Shown here: piece by piece, positions 26,853 through 34,397 of the stretch
Numbering within the stretch: position 1 is the stretch's first letter
Layout of the letters: each line of letters starts with the position of its first letter
NCBI RefSeq assembly: GCF_000830005.1
Contig: NZ_CP010407.1
Span: 1 to 64,000 of the forward strand
From: Streptomyces vietnamensis
GTDB taxonomy: Bacteria; Actinomycetota; Actinomycetes; Streptomycetales; Streptomycetaceae
DNA length: 64,000 nucleotides
Direction of reading: 5' to 3'
Notes under the pieces: generated by a model
What the model was told of the DNA's origin: nothing
Databases searched by the model: none
The model's input: the letters and a program-made list of their open reading frames with translations, nothing else
Translations under genes and position numbers: made by a program

Positions 26853-27521
26853 ATGTCAGACGTCTGGGATACACATGGCAGCCTGCAGCGCGCGCTGTGG
26901 ATCGGCGGCGCACAGTGGTCCGGCAAGACCACCGTTGCCGAACTCATTGCCAGAAAGTACGGGTTGACGGTGTATCACTACGACTACCACGACGCCCGCG
27001 GCCACCAGGATCGCCGGATCGCGCGTCGTGTCGCCCTGGGTGAGCCCGTGGAAGATCCCACCCCCGACCATGTCTGGCTGGACCAGGACCCGGAGGAGAT
27101 GGCTGCCGAGACGCTGGCCGGCTTCCCGGTCCGCTTCGAGTGGGCGTTGGACGACCTGCGCGCACTGTTCACCGGCCGGCCGGCGATCGCCGAGGGATGG
27201 GGGCTGCGACCGGAGCTGGTCGCGCCGCTGCTCGACTCACTCCGGCGAATGGTCGTCCTCGTCCCCACCGAGGACTTCCGTCAGCACCAACTCCGGACTC
27301 TCCCGCGCGCGGGAACTCTCAACGTCCCTGTCACTGACCCGGCCCGCTCCCAGGCCAACCGTCTCGCCCGTGACCGGCTGGTCGCCGAGGACGCAACACG
27401 GAACGCCCGCCGCCTCGGCATCCGCGTCATCGAAGTCGACGGGACGCTCGACGCGGTGGCTGTGGCCGCAGAGGTCGCCGAGCATTTCGCCCCATACCTT
27501 GGCGCGGCGACGGCTGCGTGA
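26853..27521 (+). CDS. P-loop kinase-like protein carried by an IS
   Basis: 222 residues. ATG after GGGAGGACAC. Near the N-terminus is a Walker A motif, GAQWSGKTTVAELIARKYG (about residues 18-36), followed by a strand and acidic pair (LTVYHYDYHD). Further on are an acidic helix (DQDPEEMAAETLAGFPVRFEWALDDLRAL), a Walker-B-like strand (MVVLVPTEDFRQ), and an Arg-rich lid-like region (SQANRLARDRLVAEDATRNARRLG). The overall plan is that of small nucleoside or metabolite kinases of the adenylate-kinase group; I cannot name the substrate. It lies inside the inverted repeats of an IS5-type element and is transcribed away from the transposase. Confidence 0.85.
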   Translation: MSDVWDTHGSLQRALWIGGAQWSGKTTVAELIARKYGLTVYHYDYHDARGHQDRRIARRVALGEPVEDPTPDHVWLDQDPEEMAAETLAGFPVRFEWALDDLRALFTGRPAIAEGWGLRPELVAPLLDSLRRMVVLVPTEDFRQHQLRTLPRAGTLNVPVTDPARSQANRLARDRLVAEDATRNARRLGIRVIEVDGTLDAVAVAAEVAEHFAPYLGAATAA

Positions 27522-27728
27522 TCGCTCGGCCCAAGAGGTTTCCGCTGTTGATCACCAGGACACTGCCTAGCACCACCGAATACGGAAGTGCTGGGCCCTC
27601 AGGTTCCGGCGCGCTCGTGCCAGTGCTCGTTCCGACTCGGCGAAGCCGCCCACCCTCGACTGACCGACTGGTGAGTGGCGCGTAGAACGAGCAGCGAGTT
27701 GGCGGCCGTGCCCGATGAGGCGCGGCCG

Positions 27729-27756
27729 CTGGCCTGATTCGTAAGCGTCAGGCCAG
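27729..27756. terminator. Hairpin terminator-like stem
   Basis: CTGGCCTGA and TCAGGCCAG pair perfectly around a 10-base loop, in the 210-bp gap between two ISs. No U-run follows. I see nothing else supportable in that gap (27568-27777). Confidence 0.45.
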
Positions 27757-28467
27757 CGTGGTGACGTCGCGCCCTTAGACCGTGTCCTATGTGGTGAGGC
27801 GGCCGTTGGGCAGGTCATGGGGCGGGGTACGTGGAGCTGGATCGTTCCGGACGGGTTGTGGGAGATCGCGCAGCCGCTGATCCCGCCGTCGAGGGGCGGC
27901 CACAGGGCGGCGGAACGCAGGACACGCCTGATGAGACGCTGTTCGCCGCGATCATCTACGTACTGGTCTCCGGCTGCGCCTGGCGAGCCATGCCACCGTG
28001 CTTCGGCATATCGAAGTCCACGGCCCACCGCCGGTTCCTGATCTGGTCCAGGGCCGGTGTCTGGGGCCGGCTGCACGAGGAGATCCTGCACCGCCTCGAC
28101 GACGCCGGCCTGCTCGACCTCTCCCGACCCGTCCTCGACTCCGCCCACGTCCAGGCGAAAAAGGGGGGGCGACCTCACCGGCCCGAGCCCCGTGGACCGA
28201 GGCAAGCCGGGTTCCAAGATGCACATCCTGTCGGACGCGAACGGACTGCCCCTCCTCGTCGGCGTCTCGGCCGCCAACACCCACGACAGCCAAGCCCTGA
28301 AGCCCATGGGCATGGGCCTCCAAACGAAACATGACCCCCACCGCGGCCGTCACTTCAAACCCCAGCGCCTGCACGCCGACAAGGCCTACGACGTACCTGA
28401 ACTGCGGAAATGGCCACGAGGTAAGCGCATCGGCGTCCGCATCGCGCGCAAAGGCATCAAGTCCAGT

Positions 28468-29340
28468 AAGGATCTTCAGAGTGGTCACCGATCGGGTGAC
28501 GGTCGAGGCTGGATAGCAGGCGAGGCCTTCGGGCAATGGTTCGAGATGTCTGACGTCTCAACCGCTGCGACCGGAGGCCTCGTTGGTCACCTATCCTGCC
28601 GCACTCGACCTGCCGCACGCGCTCGTGGAGTGGGTCACGATGCTGATCGTCACCCGCGAGGGTGACCGCCGCTGCAAACTGCGGCCCTCGCAGCGCGCGG
28701 TCATCGCCTTGGTCTACCTGCGCGAGCACACCACCTATGCCAAGCTCGCCGCGGGCTTCCGGATCAGCGAGGGCACCGCCCACGCCTACGTACAGAGCGT
28801 GATCAAGCTCCTCGCCGCGAGGGCACCGTCCCTGACCCAGGCACTGCGCCGGGCGCGTCCCGCATACGTGTTGGTGGACGGCACCATCGCCGAGTGCGAC
28901 CGGGTCGGCGATCGCGAACGGGACTACTCGGGCAAGGCCCGTCGGCATGGCGTGAACATCCAGGCCGTCACCGATCCGGCGGGCGAGCTGATCTGGTACT
29001 CGCCGGCACTGCCCGGCCGCACCGTCGACATCACCGCCGCCCGCACCCACCGCATCGTCACCGTCTGTGAACGACTGCGGATCCCCGTCCTCGCCGACAA
29101 GGCCTACGCAGGGGCCGGCGGAACGTTCCAGGTGCCGTTCAAACGCCACCTCGGACGCCCTCTCACCATGAGACAAGCAGCCGTCAACCGTGCACACGCA
29201 CGACTCCGCTTCCCGGTCGAGCGGGCCTTCGCCCGCCTCAAGGCCTGGCGGATCTTCCGCAAAGCCCGCATCAGCCCCAACCGACTCACGTCAATCACCA
29301 AGGCCGTTCTCACCCTCGAGCGGCGACGCTGAAGATCCTT
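28468..29340 (+). mobile_element. Intact IS5-family (ISL2-like) element inserted in another IS
   Basis: Terminal repeats AAGGATCTTCAG at 28468 and CTGAAGATCCTT ending at 29340. A 3-bp duplication, AGT, lies at 28465-28467 and 29341-29343. Removing the element restores the reading frame of the host transposase (KSS-ERLG), which proves the insertion point. An ANT target of three bases fits the ISL2 group of the IS5 family. The length is 873 bp. Confidence 0.92.
28583..29332 (+). CDS. IS5-family transposase (DDE_Tnp_4 type)
   Basis: 249 residues, with a TTG start at 28583 preceded by CGGAGGC. The N-terminal helix-turn-helix is LVYLREHTTYAKLAAGFRISEGTAHAYV. The catalytic triad is Asp in YVLVDGTIAECDRV, Asp in VLADKAYAGAGG and Glu in FPVERAFARLKAWRIF. 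The protein is uninterrupted and the IS ends are intact, so it is probably active. Related partial copies occur at 44779-45180 and 47380-47960. Confidence 0.93.
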   Translation: MVTYPAALDLPHALVEWVTMLIVTREGDRRCKLRPSQRAVIALVYLREHTTYAKLAAGFRISEGTAHAYVQSVIKLLAARAPSLTQALRRARPAYVLVDGTIAECDRVGDRERDYSGKARRHGVNIQAVTDPAGELIWYSPALPGRTVDITAARTHRIVTVCERLRIPVLADKAYAGAGGTFQVPFKRHLGRPLTMRQAAVNRAHARLRFPVERAFARLKAWRIFRKARISPNRLTSITKAVLTLERRR

Positions 29341-29541
29341 AGTGAACGACTCGGGCGCCGCAGATGGGTGATCGAGCGGACCATGTCCTGGCTGACCGGA
29401 TACCGCAGACTCAACCACCGCTACGAACGACACCCCCGCACCTACCTGGCCTTCCTCGGCCTCGCCGCGGCCATCTGCTGCTACAAGCGTCTCCCCCGGC
29501 TCACCACATAGGACACGGTCCGAGTGTCGTGGTGGTTCAGG

Positions 29542-30612
29542 CTACGTCGCGTTCTGGCTGACACCGCTGCCCCCGACAAGCGTCGGTGAGCTTTCGGGCG
29601 TCTTTTCTCGAAAGGTGTCCAGTCCTGCGGCACGTTCGTGATGCGGCAACCGCGACATCTTGGACACCAGCGCCCACATCTCGCGTTCACGCTCCAACTC
29701 GCCCGGTAGAAGGAGGCCCAGGGATTCGGCGAGCGGTTTGCGCCCTGTGTTCACGAGCGCTCTTACAGCCGCAGACCATTCGTCGGTTGCCGACACGGCC
29801 GCGCGGTACCACACCGGAATCAGCAAGCCTGGCACGGCAATGGCCGTGATCAGCAGCGGGATATCGGGGCCAGCCATGGCCAGTGCTGCTGCCGCACAGA
29901 GGACGACGGCGCAGTGGCCGTAGAGCAGCGCCACGAAGAAGTCGACATTCGCGCGGGCGAGATCGACCTGTCGGCGGACCTGCTCCGGCGCGTTCCCGGT
30001 CAGTTCGTTCCACATCACCTGGGTGTCGAGGCGGAACCGGTCGTAGCCGTACTCCTCGAAGCGCCGGATGGCATTGCCCAGCTTCGTGGGTGCCAACTGC
30101 GCGTCGTCGACGGGGTAGCGAGCGAGGCGTTCGCGGAGCAGCGCACGTTGCACAGCCGTACGCCGCCGGTCCTTGCGGGCGGCACGGGCGATCCGAGGAT
30201 TGGCCCGCAAGGCCGTCAACCGGGCGGCACCATCCTGTGCCAGCCGGTTCTCCCGCTCCTGGCGCTCCAGCCTGATCAGCGCGAGGCGGTCCTGGAGATC
30301 CTGCTTCGCCTGCCGCCGGCGAGCGCACCCGTACGCGTAGAGCGCGTTAGGCCAGAGGGCGTAACCCTCCAGCACGCGGTAGAGAGGGTTCTGCAGGGCG
30401 CAGAGCGCCAGCCCTAGGAGTACCGAGACGCCCAGCACCCCGGCAGACAGATGCGTGACGCCCTCTGACCACAGCCTCACGGATCCCGAAGTGCGCCGCA
30501 GACTTGGCCAGACTGCCACAAGGAAGAGGCTCACGTTCAACGCGGTCGGCAAGAGCCATCCCACCAGCACCGTCCATGCGCCGCCGAGAGCGCTCCTGGC
30601 GATGTCACCCAC
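29542..30612 (-). CDS. Membrane protein coupled to a kinase-like gene
   Basis: 356 residues, GTG start at 30612, three bases after the kinase stop. It has two N-terminal transmembrane segments (about 16-35, LVGWLLPTALNVSLFLVAVW, and 53-75). A long charged, probably coiled-coil region follows (about 95-190, RRRQAKQDLQDRLALIRLERQERENRLAQDG). Two more hydrophobic segments lie at about 232-275 (VVLCAAAALAMAGPDIPLLITAIAVPGLLIPVW). The C-terminus is cytoplasmic. I do not recognise the family. Tight coupling to a pseudokinase suggests the two act as one membrane-associated unit, possibly signalling from the envelope. Confidence 0.75.
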   Translation of the reverse strand: MGDIARSALGGAWTVLVGWLLPTALNVSLFLVAVWPSLRRTSGSVRLWSEGVTHLSAGVLGVSVLLGLALCALQNPLYRVLEGYALWPNALYAYGCARRRQAKQDLQDRLALIRLERQERENRLAQDGAARLTALRANPRIARAARKDRRRTAVQRALLRERLARYPVDDAQLAPTKLGNAIRRFEEYGYDRFRLDTQVMWNELTGNAPEQVRRQVDLARANVDFFVALLYGHCAVVLCAAAALAMAGPDIPLLITAIAVPGLLIPVWYRAAVSATDEWSAAVRALVNTGRKPLAESLGLLLPGELEREREMWALVSKMSRLPHHERAAGLDTFREKTPESSPTLVGGSGVSQNAT

Positions 30613-30615
30613 GCG

Positions 30616-31575
30616 TCACCACTCGTCGTCATCGTCGTCGAAAGGTGGCCCGGGCGGTGTCCCTGCATCAGGCGAGGGCGGGGTCGGCCTAGATGCCGCT
30701 GATGGCCTCGACGGCGCTGGTGCCCCGTAGCCAGAGCTCGCGAAAAATCGCAGCTTGGCGACGAACTCCTGGTCCGAGGCATAGCGGTCCTCAGGAGACT
30801 TGGCCAGCGCCTTGGCCATCACAGCATCGACACCGGGCTCGATCTCGGGACGTGCCAGAGAGAGAGCAGGTGGCGGCTCGTACAGGTGTGCCCACGTCAG
30901 CGCCATGTCGTCATCACGCTGGAATGGCGGCCTTCCGGCAAGGGCTTCGTAGACGACGCAGGCCAGGCTGTACTGATCGCTCCGGCCATCTACGGGACGG
31001 CCGGAGATCTGCTCCGGTGCAATGTAGTCGAGCGTTCCGACGAACTGGCCCACCGTCGTGAAGCCCGTGAGGGACAGCGACCTCTTCGTCAGTCCGAAGT
31101 CGGTCAGGTAGACGTGCTCCGGGCGGTCGCCGTCGGTGCCCTCGGCGACCAGGATGTTACTGGGCTTCACACCCCGGTGCACCAGGTCGTGCGCATGGGC
31201 CGCGTCGAGCGCCGAGGCCACCTGGGCGGCGATTCGCAGGGCGGTCGGTACCGGGAGTGGGCCGTCCCGGTCCAGCAGCGCCCGCAGGTCGAGGCCGGGG
31301 ACATACTGCATGGCGATGTACAGGACACCGTCGGTCTCGCCCGCTTCGAAAATCGGCAGGATATGCGGGTGATCGATCGAGGCGGCGACCCGCGACTCGT
31401 ACGCGAAGCGTTTGCGGAAGGTGTCGTCGCGGGCCAGTTCCGGGGCGAGCAGCTTCAGAGCGACCACCCGGTCCAGCCGCAGATCCTTCGCGAGATAGAC
31501 GAGAGATCTGTCCCCACGGCCGATTTCGCGCTCCACCTGATAGTTCGCGATCCGTTTTCCGATCAATCCGCTCAA
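30616..31575 (-). CDS. PknB-like Ser/Thr kinase with a Gly in place of the catalytic Asp
   Basis: 319 residues. The kinase domain covers about 10-275: glycine-rich loop IGRGDRSLVYLA, Lys41 (VALKLL), Glu60, DFG at 159-161 (LTDFGLTKRS) and APE (DYIAPEQISG). The catalytic loop reads VHRGVKPSN: Gly135 replaces the base Asp (codon GGT at 31173-31171, one A-to-G change from GAT). Phosphotransfer should be greatly reduced or absent. A Pro/Ser-rich tail ends in DDDDDEW with no transmembrane segment. The TTG at 31575 is taken as start. It is coupled to the membrane protein gene downstream. It may be a regulatory pseudokinase or a recent mutant. Confidence 0.88.
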   Translation of the reverse strand: MSGLIGKRIANYQVEREIGRGDRSLVYLAKDLRLDRVVALKLLAPELARDDTFRKRFAYESRVAASIDHPHILPIFEAGETDGVLYIAMQYVPGLDLRALLDRDGPLPVPTALRIAAQVASALDAAHAHDLVHRGVKPSNILVAEGTDGDRPEHVYLTDFGLTKRSLSLTGFTTVGQFVGTLDYIAPEQISGRPVDGRSDQYSLACVVYEALAGRPPFQRDDDMALTWAHLYEPPPALSLARPEIEPGVDAVMAKALAKSPEDRYASDQEFVAKLRFFASSGYGAPAPSRPSAASRPTPPSPDAGTPPGPPFDDDDDEW

Positions 31576-31605
31576 TCCGCCACCACGCTTTCGTCGGAGG
31601 CCGCT

Positions 31606-31734
31606 TCAGGACGCCTCGAAGGTCGTCACCGCAGCATCGAAACACTCGCTGAGGAAAGGAGGCTGGCCCAGTGATTCACTCCTCCGCACCCGACTCCAAT
31701 CAAATGGGCTCATGTCTGGCTGCTTGGGCATTGG
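31606..31734 (-). CDS. Possible small protein upstream of the kinase gene
   Basis: A 42-codon frame (MPKQPDMSPFDWSRVRRSE to AAVTTFEAS) ends 30 bases before the kinase start on the same strand. No good ribosome binding site is seen. The rest of the interval 31735-31975 shows nothing supportable. Confidence 0.2.
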   Translation of the reverse strand, partial: PMPKQPDMSPFDWSRVRRSESLGQPPFLSECFDAAVTTFEAS

Positions 31735-31975
31735 GGCCGGGCGGGTAGCGCTTCGGCCAGGAGAGGTTCGTTCCCAGCACGTAGCGCGCCGCGGTAGACG
31801 TCCTTGACGACTCGACACGGTTCGCTTACTCCGTGAGCGGGATAGCCCCGCCGACGGGCCGAGCCGCACGCTGAAACTGGCTCTGACCGGAGTTCCGTGA
31901 ACGACTGGGAAGGGATCCCTGCGGATCCGTCGGCGGCCGGCCGAATCGAGATCATGTACTGGTTGACTGTGCGTC

Positions 31976-32773
31976 GTGACTGAGATGATCGAGATACCGG
32001 ATGCAGAGGGCGACTGGGAGCCCGCGACGGCACTTCGGGCAGGTGGGCGCAATCCGGTGCGGCAGGCGTCTATGTTCCAGAGCGTGACCTGGCCGTTGAA
32101 CTCGCTGGCCCTGCTCTCGGTGGACCTGGAGGCGGTGGCGCGGCGGCTGAGACTGACCCTTGAGACCTCGTGGGACGGGCACGGCAGTGTGCGGGCAGCG
32201 TTCTTCGTGCTGGACGGGACGGACTTCGTCGTCACCCACCACGAGGGGGACGCTCCGGGAACCCACGTGTGGACCCGGAAGGGTGGGCCTGTCGATCCGG
32301 CCACCCGTGTGGGCAGCCTCCTCGCGGCTCTCGGCGTGGGGCCGGAGGCGGTCTCGTACTCCACCTGGGGGGCCGGCACCGACCTGTCGCACGTGCCCGC
32401 CGCCTGGGGGCGCGGCCGGGCCAAGCCGACGCGGTCGCACCAGGACATCTGGGACAGCTTCAAGAGTCGTCCGGGGATGTTCGTCGGCCGGGTCACTTTC
32501 GGGTCGGTGGTCGGGTTCCTCAACGGCTATGGCATCGCCTCCGGCAAAGCCCTGCTGGACGGGTTCACGGAGTGGCTCGCAGCCAAGCTGGGATACGGCT
32601 CGAACCTGGTGTACTGGGCCTTGGCCGAGAAGCTGATCTTTCCCGACGGCCGCCCCGACGAGCCCTGGTCGCCCGAGACCGAGCAGCACGCCGCGGCCGG
32701 CCTGATCGGCCTGATCGACGAGTACTTCGATCGCCTCGCCGGTGATCCGGAAGAACGCCCCGGAACGGTCTGA
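31976..32773 (+). CDS. Hypothetical protein
   Basis: 265 residues, GTG start at 31976 (or ATG at 31985); no clear ribosome binding site. The N-terminal half has alternating strands and helices (SVTWPLNSLALLSVDLEAVARRLRL, VRAAFFVLDGTDFVVTHHEGDAPGTHVWTRKGG). The C-terminal half is helical, with RSHQDIWDSFKSRPGMFVGRVTFGSVVGFLNGYGIASGKALLDGFTEWLAAKLGYGSNLVYWALAEKLIFPDG. The latter looks like a small domain often found as an independent protein in streptomycetes. There is no signal peptide or membrane segment. Function unknown. Confidence 0.65.
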   Translation: MTEMIEIPDAEGDWEPATALRAGGRNPVRQASMFQSVTWPLNSLALLSVDLEAVARRLRLTLETSWDGHGSVRAAFFVLDGTDFVVTHHEGDAPGTHVWTRKGGPVDPATRVGSLLAALGVGPEAVSYSTWGAGTDLSHVPAAWGRGRAKPTRSHQDIWDSFKSRPGMFVGRVTFGSVVGFLNGYGIASGKALLDGFTEWLAAKLGYGSNLVYWALAEKLIFPDGRPDEPWSPETEQHAAAGLIGLIDEYFDRLAGDPEERPGTV

Positions 32774-32788
32774 TCGAGGGCCCTGGAC

Positions 32789-33650
32789 TCACCCCCGGGT
32801 GAGGATCCTGATTCGAAGAAGTCGGAACGAGGCTCGGCCGTACATGGATCTCTTGAGTGTTTTGACCCGGTTCACGTTTCCTTCGACCTTGCCGGAGCTC
32901 CATTCGAGGGTGAGGCCGGCGGGGACGGCGTCGAGGTCCTGGCGGAGGAAGTCGGCGAACGAGCGGACCGGGACGGGAGCGTCCTGCTCGGCGTGTTTAC
33001 GCAGGCAGGAGCGGTGCTGGTGGCAGGTCTTCTCGATGGCGGCCCAGAGGTTCTGGAGCAGATGCCACCGGTCTGCCACCTCGATGGCGTCGGGGGCGGC
33101 TTCCTTGATCGCCCGGGTGTACGCAGTGGCATGGTCACGGCAGATGATCTCCGCACCGGAGTGCTCGCACAGCCAGGCTGCGAAGGTCTCTGAGGTGCGG
33201 TCCGGGAGCACGTCCACGACGCGGCCGGTTTCGACGTCGGCGAGGACGGTCCCGTAGGTGCGGCCCTTACGGAAGGCGAACTCGTCGACGCCGGGCACCC
33301 GCGGCGCCCTCCGGTACCTCGGGCGCTTCCAGCAGCCCGAGGAGGCGGGTCCGGCCTGCGGCGATGCTGAGCTTGTGGCACAGCCGTTCGCCTGCCCGGC
33401 CGCCCAGCTCGGTGGCGACGGCCCGGAGCCACTGCTTCAGCCCGATGCTGGAACGTACGTGGCGCTCGCTCAGCCCGGGGACCTGCTCGACGAACGTTGT
33501 CCGCCGGCATTGGGCGCGGTCGCAGAAGCGGCGGATGCGAAGACGTATCGCCAACTTCCGTCCAACAAGCGGACGTTCGGCTAGCGTCCTCAAGTAGGAG
33601 GAGTGCCTCCGTCTCCCCGGGCTCCCGCAGCCCGGGCAACGGGCCGGCGG
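32789..33650 (-). pseudogene. ISL3-family transposase, frameshifted and internally deleted
   Basis: The N-terminal zinc-finger part lies near 33635 (CPGCGSPGRRRHSSYLRTLAERP, IRRFCDRAQCRRTTFVEQV). After a frameshift near 33295 comes the DDE core (VDEFAFRKGRTYGTVLADVETGRVVDVL, IICRDHATAYTRAIKEAAPDAIEVADRWHLLQNL). It then jumps to the extreme C-terminus (LEWSSGKVEGNVNRVKTLKRSMYGRASF). The middle of the roughly 500-residue protein is deleted. It is inactive. Confidence 0.85.
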
Positions 33651-33699
33651 GCGCATGCGGCAACCTCCACCAGCACGACCTCCGGGCCGACGGTCAGCC

Positions 33700-33790
33700 G
33701 GGACCATCCCCGCAGGTGCGGGGAGCAGGAGCAGGACCTCGCTGCCCAGTCGATGGGAGCCGGGACCATCCCTGCGGACGCGGGGAACAG
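33700..33790. CRISPR. CRISPR remnant, two repeats and one spacer (type I-E form)
   Basis: Two 29-base repeats occur, at 33700-33728 (core ACCATCCCCGCAGGTGCGGG) and 33762-33790 (core ACCATCCCTGCGGACGCGGG). They differ at a few positions and flank a 33-base spacer (33729-33761). The CCCCGC-N-GCGGGG stem is characteristic of actinobacterial type I-E repeats. No cas gene is present in the window. The second repeat is degenerate, as expected for the trailing end of a decayed array. The rest of 33651-33873 shows nothing firm. Confidence 0.75.
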
Positions 33791-33873
33791 CCGACCGGTC
33801 CTTAAAAGCCCAGCCAAGGGCTGTCCCGTATAAGGACGTGAGCTGGGGGTTTGCCTGACGGTACGGTCGACGC

Positions 33874-34248
33874 GTGGAGTCGAAGAGGGCGAGCGAGTGC
33901 CCGTTGCACGGGGCCGGTGTGCGTCCTGACTACCTGGTCGGGCGCCGTCTTGAGCAAGTAGTCGCCTCGTGGCACCTGCATGACTCAGGGGCTCCGTCCG
34001 GCCCGCTGGACGTGTGGCTGATCGACAGCGAAGCGGTCGCCACGCGCATCACGACCGGTTCGGACTGGTGCCTGATCAGCGCAAGAGCGGGCGCCCGCCA
34101 GACCGGTAGCCCGAGATGCCGCCATACGACGTCGCGTACCTCAGCCCTGCGGCGGCAAAGAGATGATCAAGGATTCGATCGCTTTGTCCGTCAGCGAGGT
34201 CTAATAGGGCGTTCGCGGAGTTTTTTGATCTTCACGCGCGGAACCTGA
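33874..34248 (+). pseudogene. Hypothetical protein, C-terminally disrupted
   Basis: The frame starts GTG at 33874. The first 68 residues look like a real globular protein (VRPDYLVGRRLEQVVASWHLHD, GPLDVWLIDSEAVATRITTGSDWCLI). The following 55 residues are Arg/Ser-rich and appear random. The break near 34080 suggests a deletion or frameshift. Function not recognised. Confidence 0.5.
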
Positions 34249-34397
34249 CGTGGCATCGTCGCAGCGTAAGCGGCAGCCGCGTCTCGTGGGGGGAGGGGCC
34301 GAGCACGCAGGCATTGCCCTGCCCGGATGCTCCATGGCGGCCCGTGACCCTCATAGCCGATGTTGCCGAACAGTCGTAGAGATCGGCAGACACAGAA

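Larger units (their letters stand above)
25731..27567. mobile_element. IS5-family element carrying a P-loop kinase-like passenger
   Basis: The left end GGCAGTGTCCTGGCGATCAC (25730-25749) and the reverse complement of the right end (27547-27567) match in 18 of 20 positions. The minus-strand transposase ends 15 bases inside the left repeat. A divergent plus-strand gene for a P-loop protein lies between the transposase start and the right repeat. Flanks are CTGG on the left and CTAG on the right, so a target duplication of the CTAG type is possible but imperfect. Total length is about 1.84 kb, roughly twice a plain element. Confidence 0.75.
27817..29511 (+). pseudogene. IS5-family transposase, frameshifted and split by an IS
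   Basis: MGRGTWSWIVPDGLWEIAQPLIPPS starts at 27817. The frame then shifts to give DETLFAAIIYVLVSGCAWRAMP and LDLSRPVLDSAHVQAKKGG, and shifts again to KPGSKMHILSDANGLPLLVGVSAANTHDSQ and LHADKAYDVPELRKW. It breaks at IARKGIKSS, where another IS sits. It resumes after 29341 as ERLGRRRWVIERTMSWLTGYRRLNHRYE and ends at the TAG at 29509. It is inactive. Confidence 0.85.
27778..29520 (+). mobile_element. IS5-family element interrupted by another IS
   Basis: Inverted repeats GACCGTGTCCTATGTGGTGA at the left (from 27778) and its reverse complement at the right (to 29520) are perfect over about 21 bases. The element would be about 870 bp without the 873-bp IS inserted at 28468. I found no clear target duplication outside the repeats. 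Confidence 0.85.

Noticed and set aside
32789..33650. A functional ISL3 transposase
   Set aside because: A frameshift and a large internal deletion remove the middle of the protein.
33638..33668. A third, upstream CRISPR repeat
   Set aside because: Spacing fits, but only scattered positions match; not enough to call.
33700..33790. An active CRISPR-Cas system
   Set aside because: Only two repeats, the second degenerate, and no cas genes in the window.
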